From the NCBI GenBank assembly GCA_041665785.1, contig JBAYIE010000014.1:32323-96322 (forward strand): a DNA stretch of 64,000 nt. The letters are read 5' to 3'. Below the pieces are notes generated by a model that saw only the letters and a program-made list of their open reading frames with translations, had not been told where the DNA came from and did no database searches. The translations under genes were made by a program, and so were the position numbers. Origin of the DNA: JBAYIE01 sp041665785. Lineage in GTDB: Bacteria > Bacteroidota > Bacteroidia > UKL13-3. Below, one piece after another: positions 25,405 to 35,300 of this stretch; the first letter of the stretch is position 1, and the number at the start of each line of letters is the position of its first letter.

Positions 25405-25728
25405 ATGAATTTACGACGCGACGTTTTTCAGGCCATTGCAGATCCAACCCGCAGGGCAATTCTGCTTATGGTTACTTCACAAGCCATGACGGCAGGTGCC
25501 ATAGCAGCGAATTTCAACACTGCCCGGCCAACCGTTTCGAAACACCTTCAGATCTTAACAGAATGTGAATTGTTAAAACCCGAACAAAACGGAAGAGAAA
25601 TTTATTATCAGTTGAATCCCAAAAGTATGAAAGAGATTGCCGATTTTATTGAACCATTTCGTAAAATGTGGGATGACCGGTTCAATAAACTGGAGTCGGT
25701 TATGAAAGCATATAAAACCAAAAAGTAG
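25405..25728 (+). CDS. ArsR-family winged-helix transcriptional regulator
   Basis: A 107-residue ArsR/SmtB-type repressor: RRDVFQAIADPTRRAILLMV, recognition helix in FNTARPTVSKHLQILTECEL, the wing LKPEQNGREIYYQLNP, and a C-terminal helix (FIEPFRKMWDDRFNKLESVM). No metal-binding cysteine motif is present, so it belongs to the group that pairs with SRPBCC (AHSA1) proteins rather than to metal sensors. It is followed 5 bp later by the SRPBCC gene and then DoxX, probably one operon repressed by this protein at 25356-25399. Confidence 0.93.
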   Translation: MNLRRDVFQAIADPTRRAILLMVTSQAMTAGAIAANFNTARPTVSKHLQILTECELLKPEQNGREIYYQLNPKSMKEIADFIEPFRKMWDDRFNKLESVMKAYKTKK

Positions 25729-25733
25729 CAGCA

Positions 25734-26198
25734 ATGGAACGAAAAACCAAAATAGAGGCCGAGCCGGGCAAACAGTATCTGGTCATAACGCGTGAATTTG
25801 ATTTACCCGTGGAATTGTTGTTTAAAGCATATGTTGATCCTGAATTGGTGGAGCAATGGATGGGAACAAAGGTTTTGAAACTTGAAAACAGGAAACATGG
25901 CAGTTATCAGTTTGAAACAACAGATCCGAAAGGAAATAAATTTGGATTCAATGGAACCATCCATGAATTTGTACCGAACTTAAAAATCACACGCACTTTT
26001 GAATTTGAAAATACGCCATTTGGTATACAGCTTGAATTTTTGGAATTTAAAAAACTAAGCAGCGAAACCAGCCAACTTACTATGCAGACCTTGTTTAAAA
26101 CGATTGAACAGCGCGATCAAATGTTGCAAATGCCGTTCGCACAAGGAGTCAACATGGCACATAACCGATTGCAGGAAATACTTCTCAAACTAAAATAA
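25734..26198 (+). CDS. SRPBCC (AHSA1-type) ligand-binding protein
   Basis: A 154-residue START-like/SRPBCC protein of the Aha1-C-terminal type: YLVITREFDLPVELLFKAY, PELVEQWMGTKVLKLENRKH, FNGTIHEFVPNLKITRTFEF, LTMQTLFKTIEQRDQML and a C-terminal helix. The fold has a deep hydrophobic cavity. Such proteins are commonly encoded beside ArsR regulators of this type, but the ligand is unknown. It is in the ArsR-DoxX operon. Confidence 0.92.
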   Translation: MERKTKIEAEPGKQYLVITREFDLPVELLFKAYVDPELVEQWMGTKVLKLENRKHGSYQFETTDPKGNKFGFNGTIHEFVPNLKITRTFEFENTPFGIQLEFLEFKKLSSETSQLTMQTLFKTIEQRDQMLQMPFAQGVNMAHNRLQEILLKLK

Positions 26199-26204
26199 TA
26201 CATT

Positions 26205-26606
26205 ATGAAAAAACGTAACAAAATCATTTATTGGATCGCTACCCTTTGGCTATGTCTGGGTATGACCTCAACCGGACTTGTTCAATTGCTTAGAATGCAG
26301 GCAGAAGGTGCGGTTGCACCTCCGGGGGTCGATGGAATCATTCATCTGGGCTATCCTGTTTATTTGTTAACTTTACTGGGAGTTTGGAAATTATTGGGTG
26401 TGCTGGCGTTGTTGGTTCCTAAATTTCCTTTGCTTAAAGAATGGGCTTATGCCGGATTCTTCTTCACGTTGATGGGAGCAATCTGGTCGCATATTGCAGT
26501 TGGTGATCCCATGATTGAATTATTTCCATCCTTACTACTGATAGCATTGCTGTTTTTATCATGGTATTTCAGACCTGCAGAAAGGAAAGTAATCACTGCA
26601 AATTAA
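26205..26606 (+). CDS. DoxX-like membrane protein
   Basis: A 133-residue integral membrane protein with four hydrophobic helices (residues ~8-27, 48-70, 78-95, 103-122). The segment HLGYPVYLLTLLGVWKLLGV is typical of DoxX-like family proteins of ArsR-SRPBCC cassettes. It starts 6 bp after the SRPBCC gene. The role of these DoxX-like proteins is not established; some have been linked to redox or thiosulphate metabolism. Confidence 0.85.
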   Translation: MKKRNKIIYWIATLWLCLGMTSTGLVQLLRMQAEGAVAPPGVDGIIHLGYPVYLLTLLGVWKLLGVLALLVPKFPLLKEWAYAGFFFTLMGAIWSHIAVGDPMIELFPSLLLIALLFLSWYFRPAERKVITAN

Positions 26607-26691
26607 GATACTTAAATCGAGTGTACCTGATAATGTAATTTTCAAGAGTTTATAAGCAGGAAGGTTTAATTTTTTATTTTGATATTGAAAG

Positions 26692-27270
26692 ATGAATCCA
26701 AAAGTTGATTTCTTTTTTAGAAAAGCTAAAAAATGGCAGACAGAGTTGGAACACCTGAGAATAATTGCACTCGATAGTGGTTTGACAGAGGAATTAAAAT
26801 GGGGTGTTCCATGTTATACTTTTCAGGGCAACAATGTGGTATTGATCCATGCATTTAAGGATTATTGTGCGCTTTTATTTTTCAAAGGAGTTTTGATGAA
26901 AGACAAGCATGGATTGCTGATCCAACAAACCAAACATGTACAGGCTGCGCGTCAAATACGGTTTACCGGGGTGAAGGAAATACTCAACTTGCAACCCCGC
27001 GTGAGAGCCTATATCAAAGAAGCTATTGAACTGGAGAAGTCGGGAGTGAAGGTTGAATTTAAAAAGACTACCGAATTTGAGATGCCGGAAGAATTTAAGA
27101 TTATGCTAAAAGAATTTCCCGCTCTGAAGGTTGCTTTTGAAGCATTAACTCCAGGCCGGCAACGTGCCTACCTGTTATTTTTCGCAGCGCCCAAGCAATC
27201 CAAAACACGGGAGTCGCGGATTGAGAAAAATATACAACGCATACTCGATGGAATAGGGTTGGATGATTGA
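26692..27270 (+). CDS. YdeI/OmdA-type DUF1801-superfamily protein
   Basis: A 192-residue protein: VDFFFRKAKKWQTELEHLR, KWGVPCYTFQGNNVVLIHAF, CALLFFKGVLMKD and a C-terminal segment (ALTPGRQRAYLLFFAAPKQS, then RIEKNIQRILDG) typical of the YdeI/OmdA group that joins a DUF1801 domain to a bacteriocin-protection-like domain. The molecular role is unresolved. It lies 85 bp after DoxX and may share its transcript. Confidence 0.88.
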   Translation: MNPKVDFFFRKAKKWQTELEHLRIIALDSGLTEELKWGVPCYTFQGNNVVLIHAFKDYCALLFFKGVLMKDKHGLLIQQTKHVQAARQIRFTGVKEILNLQPRVRAYIKEAIELEKSGVKVEFKKTTEFEMPEEFKIMLKEFPALKVAFEALTPGRQRAYLLFFAAPKQSKTRESRIEKNIQRILDGIGLDD

Positions 27271-27360
27271 TGTTTGTATAAAAGTCATAATTCTGAAACC
27301 ATTCACACGAGTGCATGCAATTTATTCCCGGATGATTAATTTTGTTTAGCACATAAGAAT

Positions 27361-27846
27361 ATGAAACCTAAAAATACTGCATCAAAGGCTATCACAATAA
27401 AGGCAACGGCAACAAAAAAGGTTCCGGCAAAACCAAAGTCTGCTAAAGTGGTGCTTCTTTCCGGGGGAAATCCGCAAATTGCCAAAGGTGAAGGGGATGC
27501 ACCGATTCAAGCTTATATCGATGCCATGCCGGGATGGAAAAGCATAGTTGGGAAACAACTCGACCAACTGATCTCAAATACGGTACCTCATGTAAAGAAA
27601 GCCGTAAAATGGAATTCGCCTTTTTATGGGGTAGAAGGTAAAGGGTGGTTTCTCAGCATGCACTGTTATGCAAAATATATCAAGCTTGGATTCTTTAACG
27701 GAGTAGCACTAAATCCTATGCCACCCGGCGAATCCAAGCATAAAGCCGTTCGTTATCTCGACATATACGAAAACGATACGCCCGATATGAAATTGTTAAA
27801 GAAATGGATTAAGCAGGCTGCCTCTTTGCCGGGATGGATTGCCTGA
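27361..27846 (+). CDS. DUF1801-domain protein with basic N-terminal tail
   Basis: A 161-residue protein. Residues 1-40 are Lys/Ala/Thr-rich (ASKAITIKATATKKVPAKPK), like a disordered DNA-binding-type tail; residues ~50-160 are the DUF1801 domain (VKKAVKWNSPFYGVEGKGWF, CYAKYIKLGFFNGVALNPMP, KHKAVRYLDI). Function unknown. Third member of this superfamily in the cluster, and the only one with the basic tail. Confidence 0.88.
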   Translation: MKPKNTASKAITIKATATKKVPAKPKSAKVVLLSGGNPQIAKGEGDAPIQAYIDAMPGWKSIVGKQLDQLISNTVPHVKKAVKWNSPFYGVEGKGWFLSMHCYAKYIKLGFFNGVALNPMPPGESKHKAVRYLDIYENDTPDMKLLKKWIKQAASLPGWIA

Positions 27847-27904
27847 TGCTAAGCAGTAAAATCCTTTTATTAATGAAGAATTCAATTCTAATATATCTTG
27901 AATT

Positions 27905-28300
27905 ATGAAATATAAAATGAAGTCGTTAAAAGATTCAGTTAAAGGGTATATCAACTCTGTGAATTTCTTTAGGTGGGGTGTGTTCGTTGCACTATTCACA
28001 ATAACGGGCGGATGTTATTCTGTAAAGTCAATTACTCCTACAGAGAACGATGTTGCCCGAGTTAAGGATAAATATCCCGGTTATTCACTCACAGATTTGA
28101 ACAGAGGAAAGGATTTATTCGTAAACTATTGTGGTAATTGCCATAAACATAAAAACCCGGCTTCGAAGACCGAAGAGGAATGGACCGTTATAGTGCCCAA
28201 AATGAGTGCCAAAGCAAATAAGAAATCGTTGGTGCTGGACGAAAATGCGCAACAGGACATTTTACGGTTTGTGATCACCATGCGGGATGCTTCAAGGTGA
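27905..28300 (+). CDS. Small c-type haem lipoprotein
   Basis: A 131-residue protein with an N-terminal hydrophobic segment and lipobox-like cysteine (FVALFTITGGC, C near residue 38), then a single c-type haem site GKDLFVNYCGNCHKHKNP (CxxCH near residue 78) and a C-terminal helix with a candidate axial Met (IVPKMSAKANKK). It should be periplasmic or outer-membrane anchored and carry electrons. The two in-frame ATGs (27905, 27917) make the exact start uncertain. Confidence 0.8.
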   Translation: MKYKMKSLKDSVKGYINSVNFFRWGVFVALFTITGGCYSVKSITPTENDVARVKDKYPGYSLTDLNRGKDLFVNYCGNCHKHKNPASKTEEEWTVIVPKMSAKANKKSLVLDENAQQDILRFVITMRDASR

Positions 28301-28338
28301 ACCTTATTAAATGGACTTCTTATTTATGTTAAATAGAA

Positions 28339-28370
28339 AAAGGCCTTGCTGTTATGTTAACAAGGCCTTT
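28339..28370. terminator. Bidirectional terminator between convergent genes
   Basis: AAAGGCCTTG (28339-28348) and CAAGGCCTTT (28361-28370) form a perfect 10-bp stem with a 12-nt loop. It lies between the haem lipoprotein stop (28300) and the stop of the minus-strand DUF4382 gene (28396). A/T runs on both sides allow use in both directions. Confidence 0.85.
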
Positions 28371-28395
28371 GATATAAAATATGAGAGCATTAGGT

Positions 28396-29160
28396 TTAAA
28401 ACGCTATAGTGCCAATGTTTGTGCTGGCGCCCGATGTTACTACCACCTCATTTTGAATAACAGGTAACATCGGTTGAGCAGGAGTAATGGTGATGGTGTG
28501 TGATCCGGCTGGAATTCCAACGATCTTAAATTCTCCGGTAGCTGATACATAAGAAGAATAGCTCATTCCGGCAGTTGCTGTTACAAAGGCCCGGGTACCG
28601 GCAGGAGTGATTTTCCCTTCGATTGTTCCACCTGAACCAACTTCAATGGTGCGGATAACAGGCTTTAATTTATACGTCCCGTTTCCTTCTTTTACTATGG
28701 AAGCATTGGCATCAAAATCAATCAGGAAACTGTACAAAACATCGGCCTGAAGTGTTTGATGCACTTGCAATTTTAGTCCTGATTGTTCTGCACTTGGAGT
28801 ACTCAAAGGATAATTTACACCATCGATTACAACATGGTTGTTAGCACCCAGTATAAGTCTTACCTGTTGAATGGTCGGGGTCTCTAAATTACCGGAAGCC
28901 AGTAAAGTATCTCTGCCATTGGAAAAGTCCAATAGATTGTATAAGCCCGCCTTCACATTCAGCGATACAGCTTTACCATTATTGCCGGTAACTTCAACTC
29001 CGATTACTTCGATTATTACAGCATCATAAGGTCCGGGAGCATCCGTCATGCGCACATTATATGGATAATTGGCCGTTGATTCGTCGTCGGAGCAAGCGTT
29101 AAATGAAATGCCAAGCATGACAAAGAGTATCACGTTTAGCAGCATAGTTGTTTTTTTCAT
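28396..29160 (-). CDS. DUF4382-domain lipoprotein
   Basis: A 254-residue lipoprotein: signal and lipobox (ISFNAC, cysteine near residue 23), then the DUF4382 domain (YPYNVRMTDAPGPYDAVIIE, GLYNLLDFSNGRDTLLASG, QVRLILGANNHVVIDGVNY, ~30-170). A C-terminal carboxypeptidase-regulatory-like Ig domain follows (~175-254: GGTIEGKITPAGTRAFVTAT, GEFKIVGIPAGSHTITITPA). Secreted, surface- or periplasm-facing; role unknown. Confidence 0.9.
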   Translation of the reverse strand: MKKTTMLLNVILFVMLGISFNACSDDESTANYPYNVRMTDAPGPYDAVIIEVIGVEVTGNNGKAVSLNVKAGLYNLLDFSNGRDTLLASGNLETPTIQQVRLILGANNHVVIDGVNYPLSTPSAEQSGLKLQVHQTLQADVLYSFLIDFDANASIVKEGNGTYKLKPVIRTIEVGSGGTIEGKITPAGTRAFVTATAGMSYSSYVSATGEFKIVGIPAGSHTITITPAQPMLPVIQNEVVVTSGASTNIGTIAF

Positions 29161-29300
29161 ATTGATTAATTGATGCAGTTGAAATCATTTTCACTGCAAT
29201 CCAAAGGTTACCTTCCTTAAACGGTATATGTTACACAATTGACTCATTATCTTATAGGATTTACTGGAGAGATAAAAAGAAGGGAGCTGTATTCAAGGCA

Positions 29301-29867
29301 GTGCGCCCATTACTTTTAGCGCAATCATCGGTTTTGAATGCAAGCAGGAATATTTTATTTATCTTGTTTCCCTTGAAACACGCCGATACGAATAGCATAG
29401 ATGCAACGGAATCCGATTATTTATACAAGGGAATATCACAAATTTCCGATTCCGGAGAAGGCTTGTTTACTGCCATTGACATATTCAGAGATGAAATAAT
29501 TGCAAGATTTACCGGCGAAATTTTAACAGACTGGCAGGCGGCTAAACGACAGAGCGAAGGAAAAGACCGGTATTTTATAAACATGTTGGATGGCAGTATT
29601 CTGGATTCGATGCATGCCGATTGTTTTGCCCGTTTTGCCAATGATGCGAATGGATTAACACTTTCCAATTTTAAAAATAACAGCCGGATTGTTTTGGATG
29701 AAAACGGAAATGTTTGCATTCAGGCTACACGAAAAATTAAAGCAAACGAAGAGTTATTTTGCAGTTATGGCAGAAAGTACTGGAATCAATTTGAGAAGCA
29801 TGGGAAGAATGATCGGCAAAAAGATCAAGATAGTTATGTTGTTCGCTCAAAAGTTGTGAAAGTATGA
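29301..29867 (+). CDS. SET-domain protein
   Basis: A frame of up to 188 residues whose core (about 40-175) is a SET domain: GEGLFTAIDIFRDEIIARFT, the catalytic-type ANDANGLTLSNFKNNSRIVL (family NH/NNS region) and KANEELFCSYGRKYW (E-E-L-x-x-x-Y-G). SET proteins use S-adenosylmethionine to methylate lysines. There is no ATG near the N-terminus; GTG at 29301 is assumed and the true start may be later. It overlaps the downstream flavoprotein gene by four bases (ATGA), implying co-translation. The usual NHSC-type motif is altered to KNNSR, which needs checking before activity is assumed. Confidence 0.8.
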   Translation: MRPLLLAQSSVLNASRNILFILFPLKHADTNSIDATESDYLYKGISQISDSGEGLFTAIDIFRDEIIARFTGEILTDWQAAKRQSEGKDRYFINMLDGSILDSMHADCFARFANDANGLTLSNFKNNSRIVLDENGNVCIQATRKIKANEELFCSYGRKYWNQFEKHGKNDRQKDQDSYVVRSKVVKV

Positions 29868-31063
29868 AAAAAGTTTCCATTATAGGTGGAGGACCGGCAG
29901 CTTTGATGTTGGCTATATCCCTCGACGAAACCTTATTCGATATTACAATTTATGAAAAGGGAATGGCGCCCGCCCGTAAATTTTTAGTTGCCGGTGATGG
30001 TGGATTCAACCTTACCCATGCCGAAGATCCGGAATTGCTTTTGTCGCGTTATATCCCTAAAGGTTTTTTGGATCAGTGTATTCGTGATTTTAACAACAGA
30101 GATTTACAGATGTGGTTAAAAACTATCGGTATTGAAACCTTTGTTGGTTCAAGCAATCGGGTGTTTCCGTTAAAGCAAATCAAACCCATTGATGTATTAA
30201 ATGCCCTTTTAAACCGCATAAAAGAAAAGGGTATAAGCATAAAAACCAAACATACATGGAAGGGTTGGAATGAGCAAAACGAATTGATTTTTGAAGTAGA
30301 TGAAAAGCAAATGGACATTACTTCTGATTATACCGTTTTTGCATTGGGCGGTGCAAGCTGGAGTGTTACAGGAAGCGACGGAAAATGGATAAACCGGTTT
30401 CAGGAAAAGGGAATTGAAATTGTTCCCTTCGAAGCATCAAACTGTGCTGTTCAAATAGACTGGGATCGTGATTTTATTTCCCAGGCTCAGGGTCAGGCTC
30501 TCAAAAACATTTCGATCACATGTGGCGACTTGTTCAGAATGGGAGAAGTAGTACTAACTCGATTTGGAATGGAAGGTGGCGCTATTTATGCCATGAGTCA
30601 CGCAATCAGGATGCAGCTGAGATCCGGAAAAGCAGCGCTCATTCAATTAGATCTGAAACCAACGCTGACTTATGAAGTCATTCATGAGAAGTTTGCAAAC
30701 ATGGGCAATCATTCCATCACCACAGTTTTAGAGCAACAATTAAAATTAAATAAATTGCAGGTTGCGTTGCTAAAAACTATATTATCGAAACAGGAGTTCT
30801 TGGACATAGAAACGCTGGCAAAACGCATCAAGCAATTACCAATCTCAATCCAGAGTTTAGGCTCAATCGACGATAGTATTTCAACAGTTGGTGGAATTGC
30901 ACTACATGAAGTAAATGCACATTTCGGGTTGAAAAAACTCCCAAACCATTTCGCTATCGGTGAAATGCTGGATTGGGACGCGCCAACCGGTGGTTATTTG
31001 TTGCAGGCTGCATTCAGTATGGGTAAGTTTGTTGCAGAGCATTTAAATTACTTGCACAAATAA
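29864..31063 (+). CDS. HI0933-like FAD-dependent oxidoreductase (TIGR03862 group)
   Basis: A 399-residue flavoprotein: VSIIGGGPAALMLAISL (FAD-binding GGGPAA), EKGMAPARKFLVAGDGGFNL, FALGGASWSVTGSDGKW, and the C-terminal ISTVGGIALHEVNAHFG and LDWDAPTGGYLLQAAFSMG. This is the HI0933/BaiN-like family, of uncertain substrate; some members are dehydrogenases acting on unusual substrates. The gene overlaps the SET gene by four bases and is followed 16 bp later by a GNAT gene, so three unrelated enzymes share one likely transcript. Confidence 0.93.
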   Translation: MKKVSIIGGGPAALMLAISLDETLFDITIYEKGMAPARKFLVAGDGGFNLTHAEDPELLLSRYIPKGFLDQCIRDFNNRDLQMWLKTIGIETFVGSSNRVFPLKQIKPIDVLNALLNRIKEKGISIKTKHTWKGWNEQNELIFEVDEKQMDITSDYTVFALGGASWSVTGSDGKWINRFQEKGIEIVPFEASNCAVQIDWDRDFISQAQGQALKNISITCGDLFRMGEVVLTRFGMEGGAIYAMSHAIRMQLRSGKAALIQLDLKPTLTYEVIHEKFANMGNHSITTVLEQQLKLNKLQVALLKTILSKQEFLDIETLAKRIKQLPISIQSLGSIDDSISTVGGIALHEVNAHFGLKKLPNHFAIGEMLDWDAPTGGYLLQAAFSMGKFVAEHLNYLHK

Positions 31064-31079
31064 TAGATTCGTATTCAAT

Positions 31080-31547
31080 ATGGAAGTTTGGATCAGGCCC
31101 TACGATAAAAGCTATAAAGAAGGTTGTATGACTGCTTTTAGAAGCAATGTACCCGATTATTTTGTACCCGGAGAAGTGATGGAATTTGAAAATTTTCTGG
31201 ATAAAATCTCAAAGCAGATCATACCGCTGCAAACCTATTATTATGTCGTTGGTATGGATGACCGGGTTATTGGTTGCGGTGGATTTGGTGACAAGGAAGA
31301 TACGGGTACCATTACATTGGCATGGGGACTAATTCATCACGATTTTCACAAAAAGGGGTTAGGGGAGAAACTATTGGAGTATCGTATTCATCAGATTCGG
31401 CAAATTTATCCGGCTATTCCCGTATTTCTGGATACAACCCAATTTACCTATACCTTTTTTGAAAAGTACAGATTCAGTGTTGTAAAAATTACTCCTGATT
31501 ATTATGCAGGAGGAATGCATCGGTACGATATGGTTTTGAAACCTTAA
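31080..31547 (+). CDS. GNAT-family acetyltransferase
   Basis: A 155-residue GNAT enzyme: EVWIRPYDKSYKEGCMTAFR, GVIGCGGFGD-like beta strand (DRVIGCGGFGDKEDTGTI), acetyl-CoA-binding FHKKGLGEKLLEYRIHQIR, and LDTTQFTYTFFEKYRFSVVK. Complete length for the family; substrate unknown. It starts 16 bp after the flavoprotein stop. Confidence 0.92.
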   Translation: MEVWIRPYDKSYKEGCMTAFRSNVPDYFVPGEVMEFENFLDKISKQIIPLQTYYYVVGMDDRVIGCGGFGDKEDTGTITLAWGLIHHDFHKKGLGEKLLEYRIHQIRQIYPAIPVFLDTTQFTYTFFEKYRFSVVKITPDYYAGGMHRYDMVLKP

Positions 31548-31686
31548 TACAGATCAGAAGTGGTTAACCTCCGTAGACCTCAGTAATATGTTGCTTGTTA
31601 ACTGGTCATTTTTTGATGACAATCAAAATTCTGATCCGTTAATCCTCTAGCATTGTATTAACAATTTCCATTAACCGGACAGGCTT

Positions 31687-32043
31687 ATGAAAAACAGAAA
31701 CTATTTAACCTTGATTATTCTTGCATTGATGTTTGCACTTTCTTTAAGTAGTTGCGATAAATGCGATGAGGAAGATCCAAGAGCGCGCATCATTAACAAT
31801 GGAACTCAAAAGGCAAGTGTACAAATCAAAACCTCCGGTGGAAATACGGTCAATATAAATAATGTGGATCCGGGCACTGCCTCGCCATACAGCAGTTATG
31901 CTCCGGGAATTGTAACATTTACCATTGTAGTGAGCAATGTAAATTATGTTAAAGCAGTAGAAATGAAAGATTGTTTCGAATACGATATCGCAATCGATGC
32001 GAATAATACGATTACCTCAACCCCAATTGACAGAAACGATTAG
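31687..32043 (+). CDS. Small hypothetical lipoprotein
   Basis: A 118-residue lipoprotein (MKNRNYLTLIILALMFALSL, then SSCDKCDEED with lipobox cysteine near residue 23) with a short beta-sandwich-like domain: RARIINNGTQKASVQIKTS, VNINNVDPGTASPYSSYAPG, VTFTIVVSNVNYVKA. It resembles DUF4397-type small Ig-like domains without a clear family match. Single gene; no function inferred. Confidence 0.75.
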   Translation: MKNRNYLTLIILALMFALSLSSCDKCDEEDPRARIINNGTQKASVQIKTSGGNTVNINNVDPGTASPYSSYAPGIVTFTIVVSNVNYVKAVEMKDCFEYDIAIDANNTITSTPIDRND

Positions 32044-32384
32044 GCAAGTATTCACTTCTACATCGGAAGACTGATACACTGCGCTTATTAATTCTTCGAG
32101 CTTTATAATTATTCTGGGATTATCTCTATATAGTTTAGCACACCTTCCGGCATATTCAGCCATCAACATTTTCTGACCATATTGTGATGATTATTAGACC
32201 ATAATATGATACATGAGTGAAACAATTCAATTTAATTTTGGGATATCAATTGGCAAAGCCCTTGTTTTTATGTCATAATGAAAGAATGATTTTCTCAATT
32301 TGAGACGATCTGCTTGGTTAGAAGGGATTCGTTAATTGGTAAAAAGTTTTGTTCTTTTTATACCACCACATTAATCTGCCGCTT
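32044..32384. other. Gene-free gap upstream of the PKD protein
   Basis: A 341-bp AT-rich gap. I see no ORF with gene-like composition and no strong promoter, only an imperfect palindrome around CATATTGTG...CATAATATG (about 32180-32210). The large secreted-protein gene starts at 32385. Confidence 0.5.
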
Positions 32385-35300
32385 ATGAATAACTTTACTA
32401 ATCAACTTAAATCAGCTGCGAAATCTTTTCTCTTTTTACTCTTCTTATGCTGGTCTTTTCCCTCCTTTTCCATTTGCCCTATAACCGGCGATACAACTGT
32501 TTGTGCCGGCGATATAAATACCTATAGCACTTCTCTCTCCGGGCCGTATACTTATCAATGGAATGCTTATGGAGGCGTAGCCACGGGAGGCGGCACATCA
32601 GTCAGTGTAGCCTGGGGCAATACAGCTTCCGGTCAGGTCACACTGATCGTACGGGATGTCACAAACAATATTGTGTGCACCTCGTTGTTAAACGTGACCA
32701 TCATGAGCAAACCGATGCCCTGGATCTTACCTTCGGTTATGGTGGGTTGTGGAGGTGGAAAAGCAGATACGCAGGGCAGGAAAGATGATGAATGTTTGAA
32801 TGTTTGTGATTCAACATGGGTTACTTATAGTACTCCTAACCATTCAGGTAGTTCATACACATGGGTAATTACAGGTACAGCATCATTTACACCATCAACC
32901 AGCAATTCCATTCAGGTGTATTGGACAGGCGCAGGCAGCGGTTCGGTACAGGTTACTGAAACCAATGTGAACGGATGTGTAGGAACAGATCAGGTATGCG
33001 TAAAAATAATTGAGAAACCGCATGCTTTATATACTTCATTAAACACACCGGTTGCAGGTATTATCAATGCCTGTAAAAATCAGCCCATTCAATTTATTGA
33101 TCAATCTTTTGCAGGTGCCGGCACACCATTACTTTCCTGGGAATGGCAATGGGGAGATGCCACTACTACAGCAGGTACATATCCGGGTTCAGCAGATGCT
33201 ACCCATGCATACAGCACAGCAGGCACTTATCAGGTTATGCTCATTGTTGAAAATGAATGCCATTGCAAAGACACCTTTATACGTACAGTTCAAATCTCTT
33301 CCAATCCGGGTCCCGATATTTTTTGCATCAGTACCGTTTGTCCGGATGCTATTGTTACATATCATACCAATACCGCCTGCCCTACAGCAGTGTATCATTG
33401 GTCGGTTACCAATGGCACCATTCAAGGCGATAGTACCGATTCGGTTGTAACGGTTATGTGGGGATCAACAGGTCCCGGGATCATTACTTTAGCTGTTACC
33501 GGTTGCGCCGGGATTTGTACAACACCTACTTCCGTTTTTGTTCCGATCATTGTTCCCAATGCTCAGATAATGGGTAAAGCATTGGTATGTGCAGGCGAGT
33601 GCGAAACCTATCATATCAGTTGCGATATCCCCATCGACAGCATCATTTGGCATGTACCACCCGGTGTTACAGTAATAACGGATACTATCAATGTACATGA
33701 AATTCAACTTTGCTTTTACAATTTTACATTTACCAGTGGAAATATTTTTGTAGAGTACTATCACAAAATTCCGGGCAGCACAGAAGGTATGGCTTGTGGT
33801 GGTCAAGCAATCCTGACAATTAAACAACGTCCGAGACTTTTTCTTTCTGCTCAACCCGGGATCTGTGATAAATCGGTACTTACCGTTTTCCCTTCTCCGC
33901 CAACTGCAGCCAGTCTGCAATGGATCATCACCAATCAAACGGGAAATATTACCTATTTCACCTCCGTACTTCCTTCTTCTTCCAATCTCACCTTAAACTG
34001 GATTTACGGTCCTGGAAATTTTGTCATACATGCAAAAGATTCAACCGGTAGATATTGCAACAGCCCGCAGCAAATTAATTTAAAAGTTAATCCGCTGCCT
34101 CCTGAACCGGATTCCATTTCCGGTCCTCAGCCGGTTTGCCCGGGGATCCCTTACACTTATCTCGCATTTCAAACTGCTTCCAACCTGTCCGTTATGTGGA
34201 CTGTGCAAAACGGAACGCCGGTAAGTGGTGCAGGGAATACGATCAGCGTTGTATGGAATGCAACCGGTCCATACATACTCGGAGCAGTTCAGGTTGATCC
34301 TATAACCGGATGTGCATCCGACACACTGAGAGATACTATTCCATCCATCTTACCTTTAGCCCCATCTCCGATTCTGGGCGATACATCGGGATGTGCAAAT
34401 AATAATACCACACATTCTCTCAATGTACCCGGCGATGATTTTGTCTGGTCGATTACACCTGCGATAGCCGGTAGTGTTATTTCCGGTCAACATACTTCCA
34501 ACATTACCATTGAATGGAACAATTATTCCGGTTCAGCCACCATAACAGTTATCCGAAAAGTGTGCGGGCAAAGCATAACACTCAATAAAACTATTTTAAT
34601 CAATATGCCTCCAGTGCCTGCAATCACAGCACCGCTTACTGTTTGTGCCGGTGTGGGGGTAAACATGAGCGCAGCTCCTGCGGCATTAAGCTACAACTGG
34701 AATTTCGGCGACGGATTTACTTCTACGTTAGCCAATCCATCGCATATTTATCAGAGTGCGGGTAACTTTATTATTTCTCTGACGGTAACATACGGTGGAA
34801 ATTGTGTGGGTACGGCAACCACCACAAAAAGCATCATGATCAATCCGAAGCCGAATATTACCATTTCCACACCCGACCCGAATATTTTTTGCGGACCGGT
34901 TGGAACCGTGAATATGTTTGTAGCAGGTCCGGTTTCAGGTGTAACCTACAATTGGTTCAGATCACCTTCCGTTTCCTTAACAACAGGTACAAGCTATAGT
35001 TCCAATGTTTTGGGTTCCTATTATGTAATAGGTGTAAATGGATACGGATGTGCCGATACCAGTAATTTTATTCCTATCGATACCTTATGCGATACATGCT
35101 CAGCCAATCCTGCTTATACAGTAGATTTTAACCGGCTTCGTCTGGGTTGCAACAAGGATACCTTTATGGGAATTTATACTGTTGGTGCACTCAATCCAAG
35201 ATGGAATTTTGACGATCCTTTCAGCGGATCGAATACGGCAACCGGAAACAATGCAACGCATACATTTTCTGAGCCCGGTTATTACCGTGTCATGTTTTGT

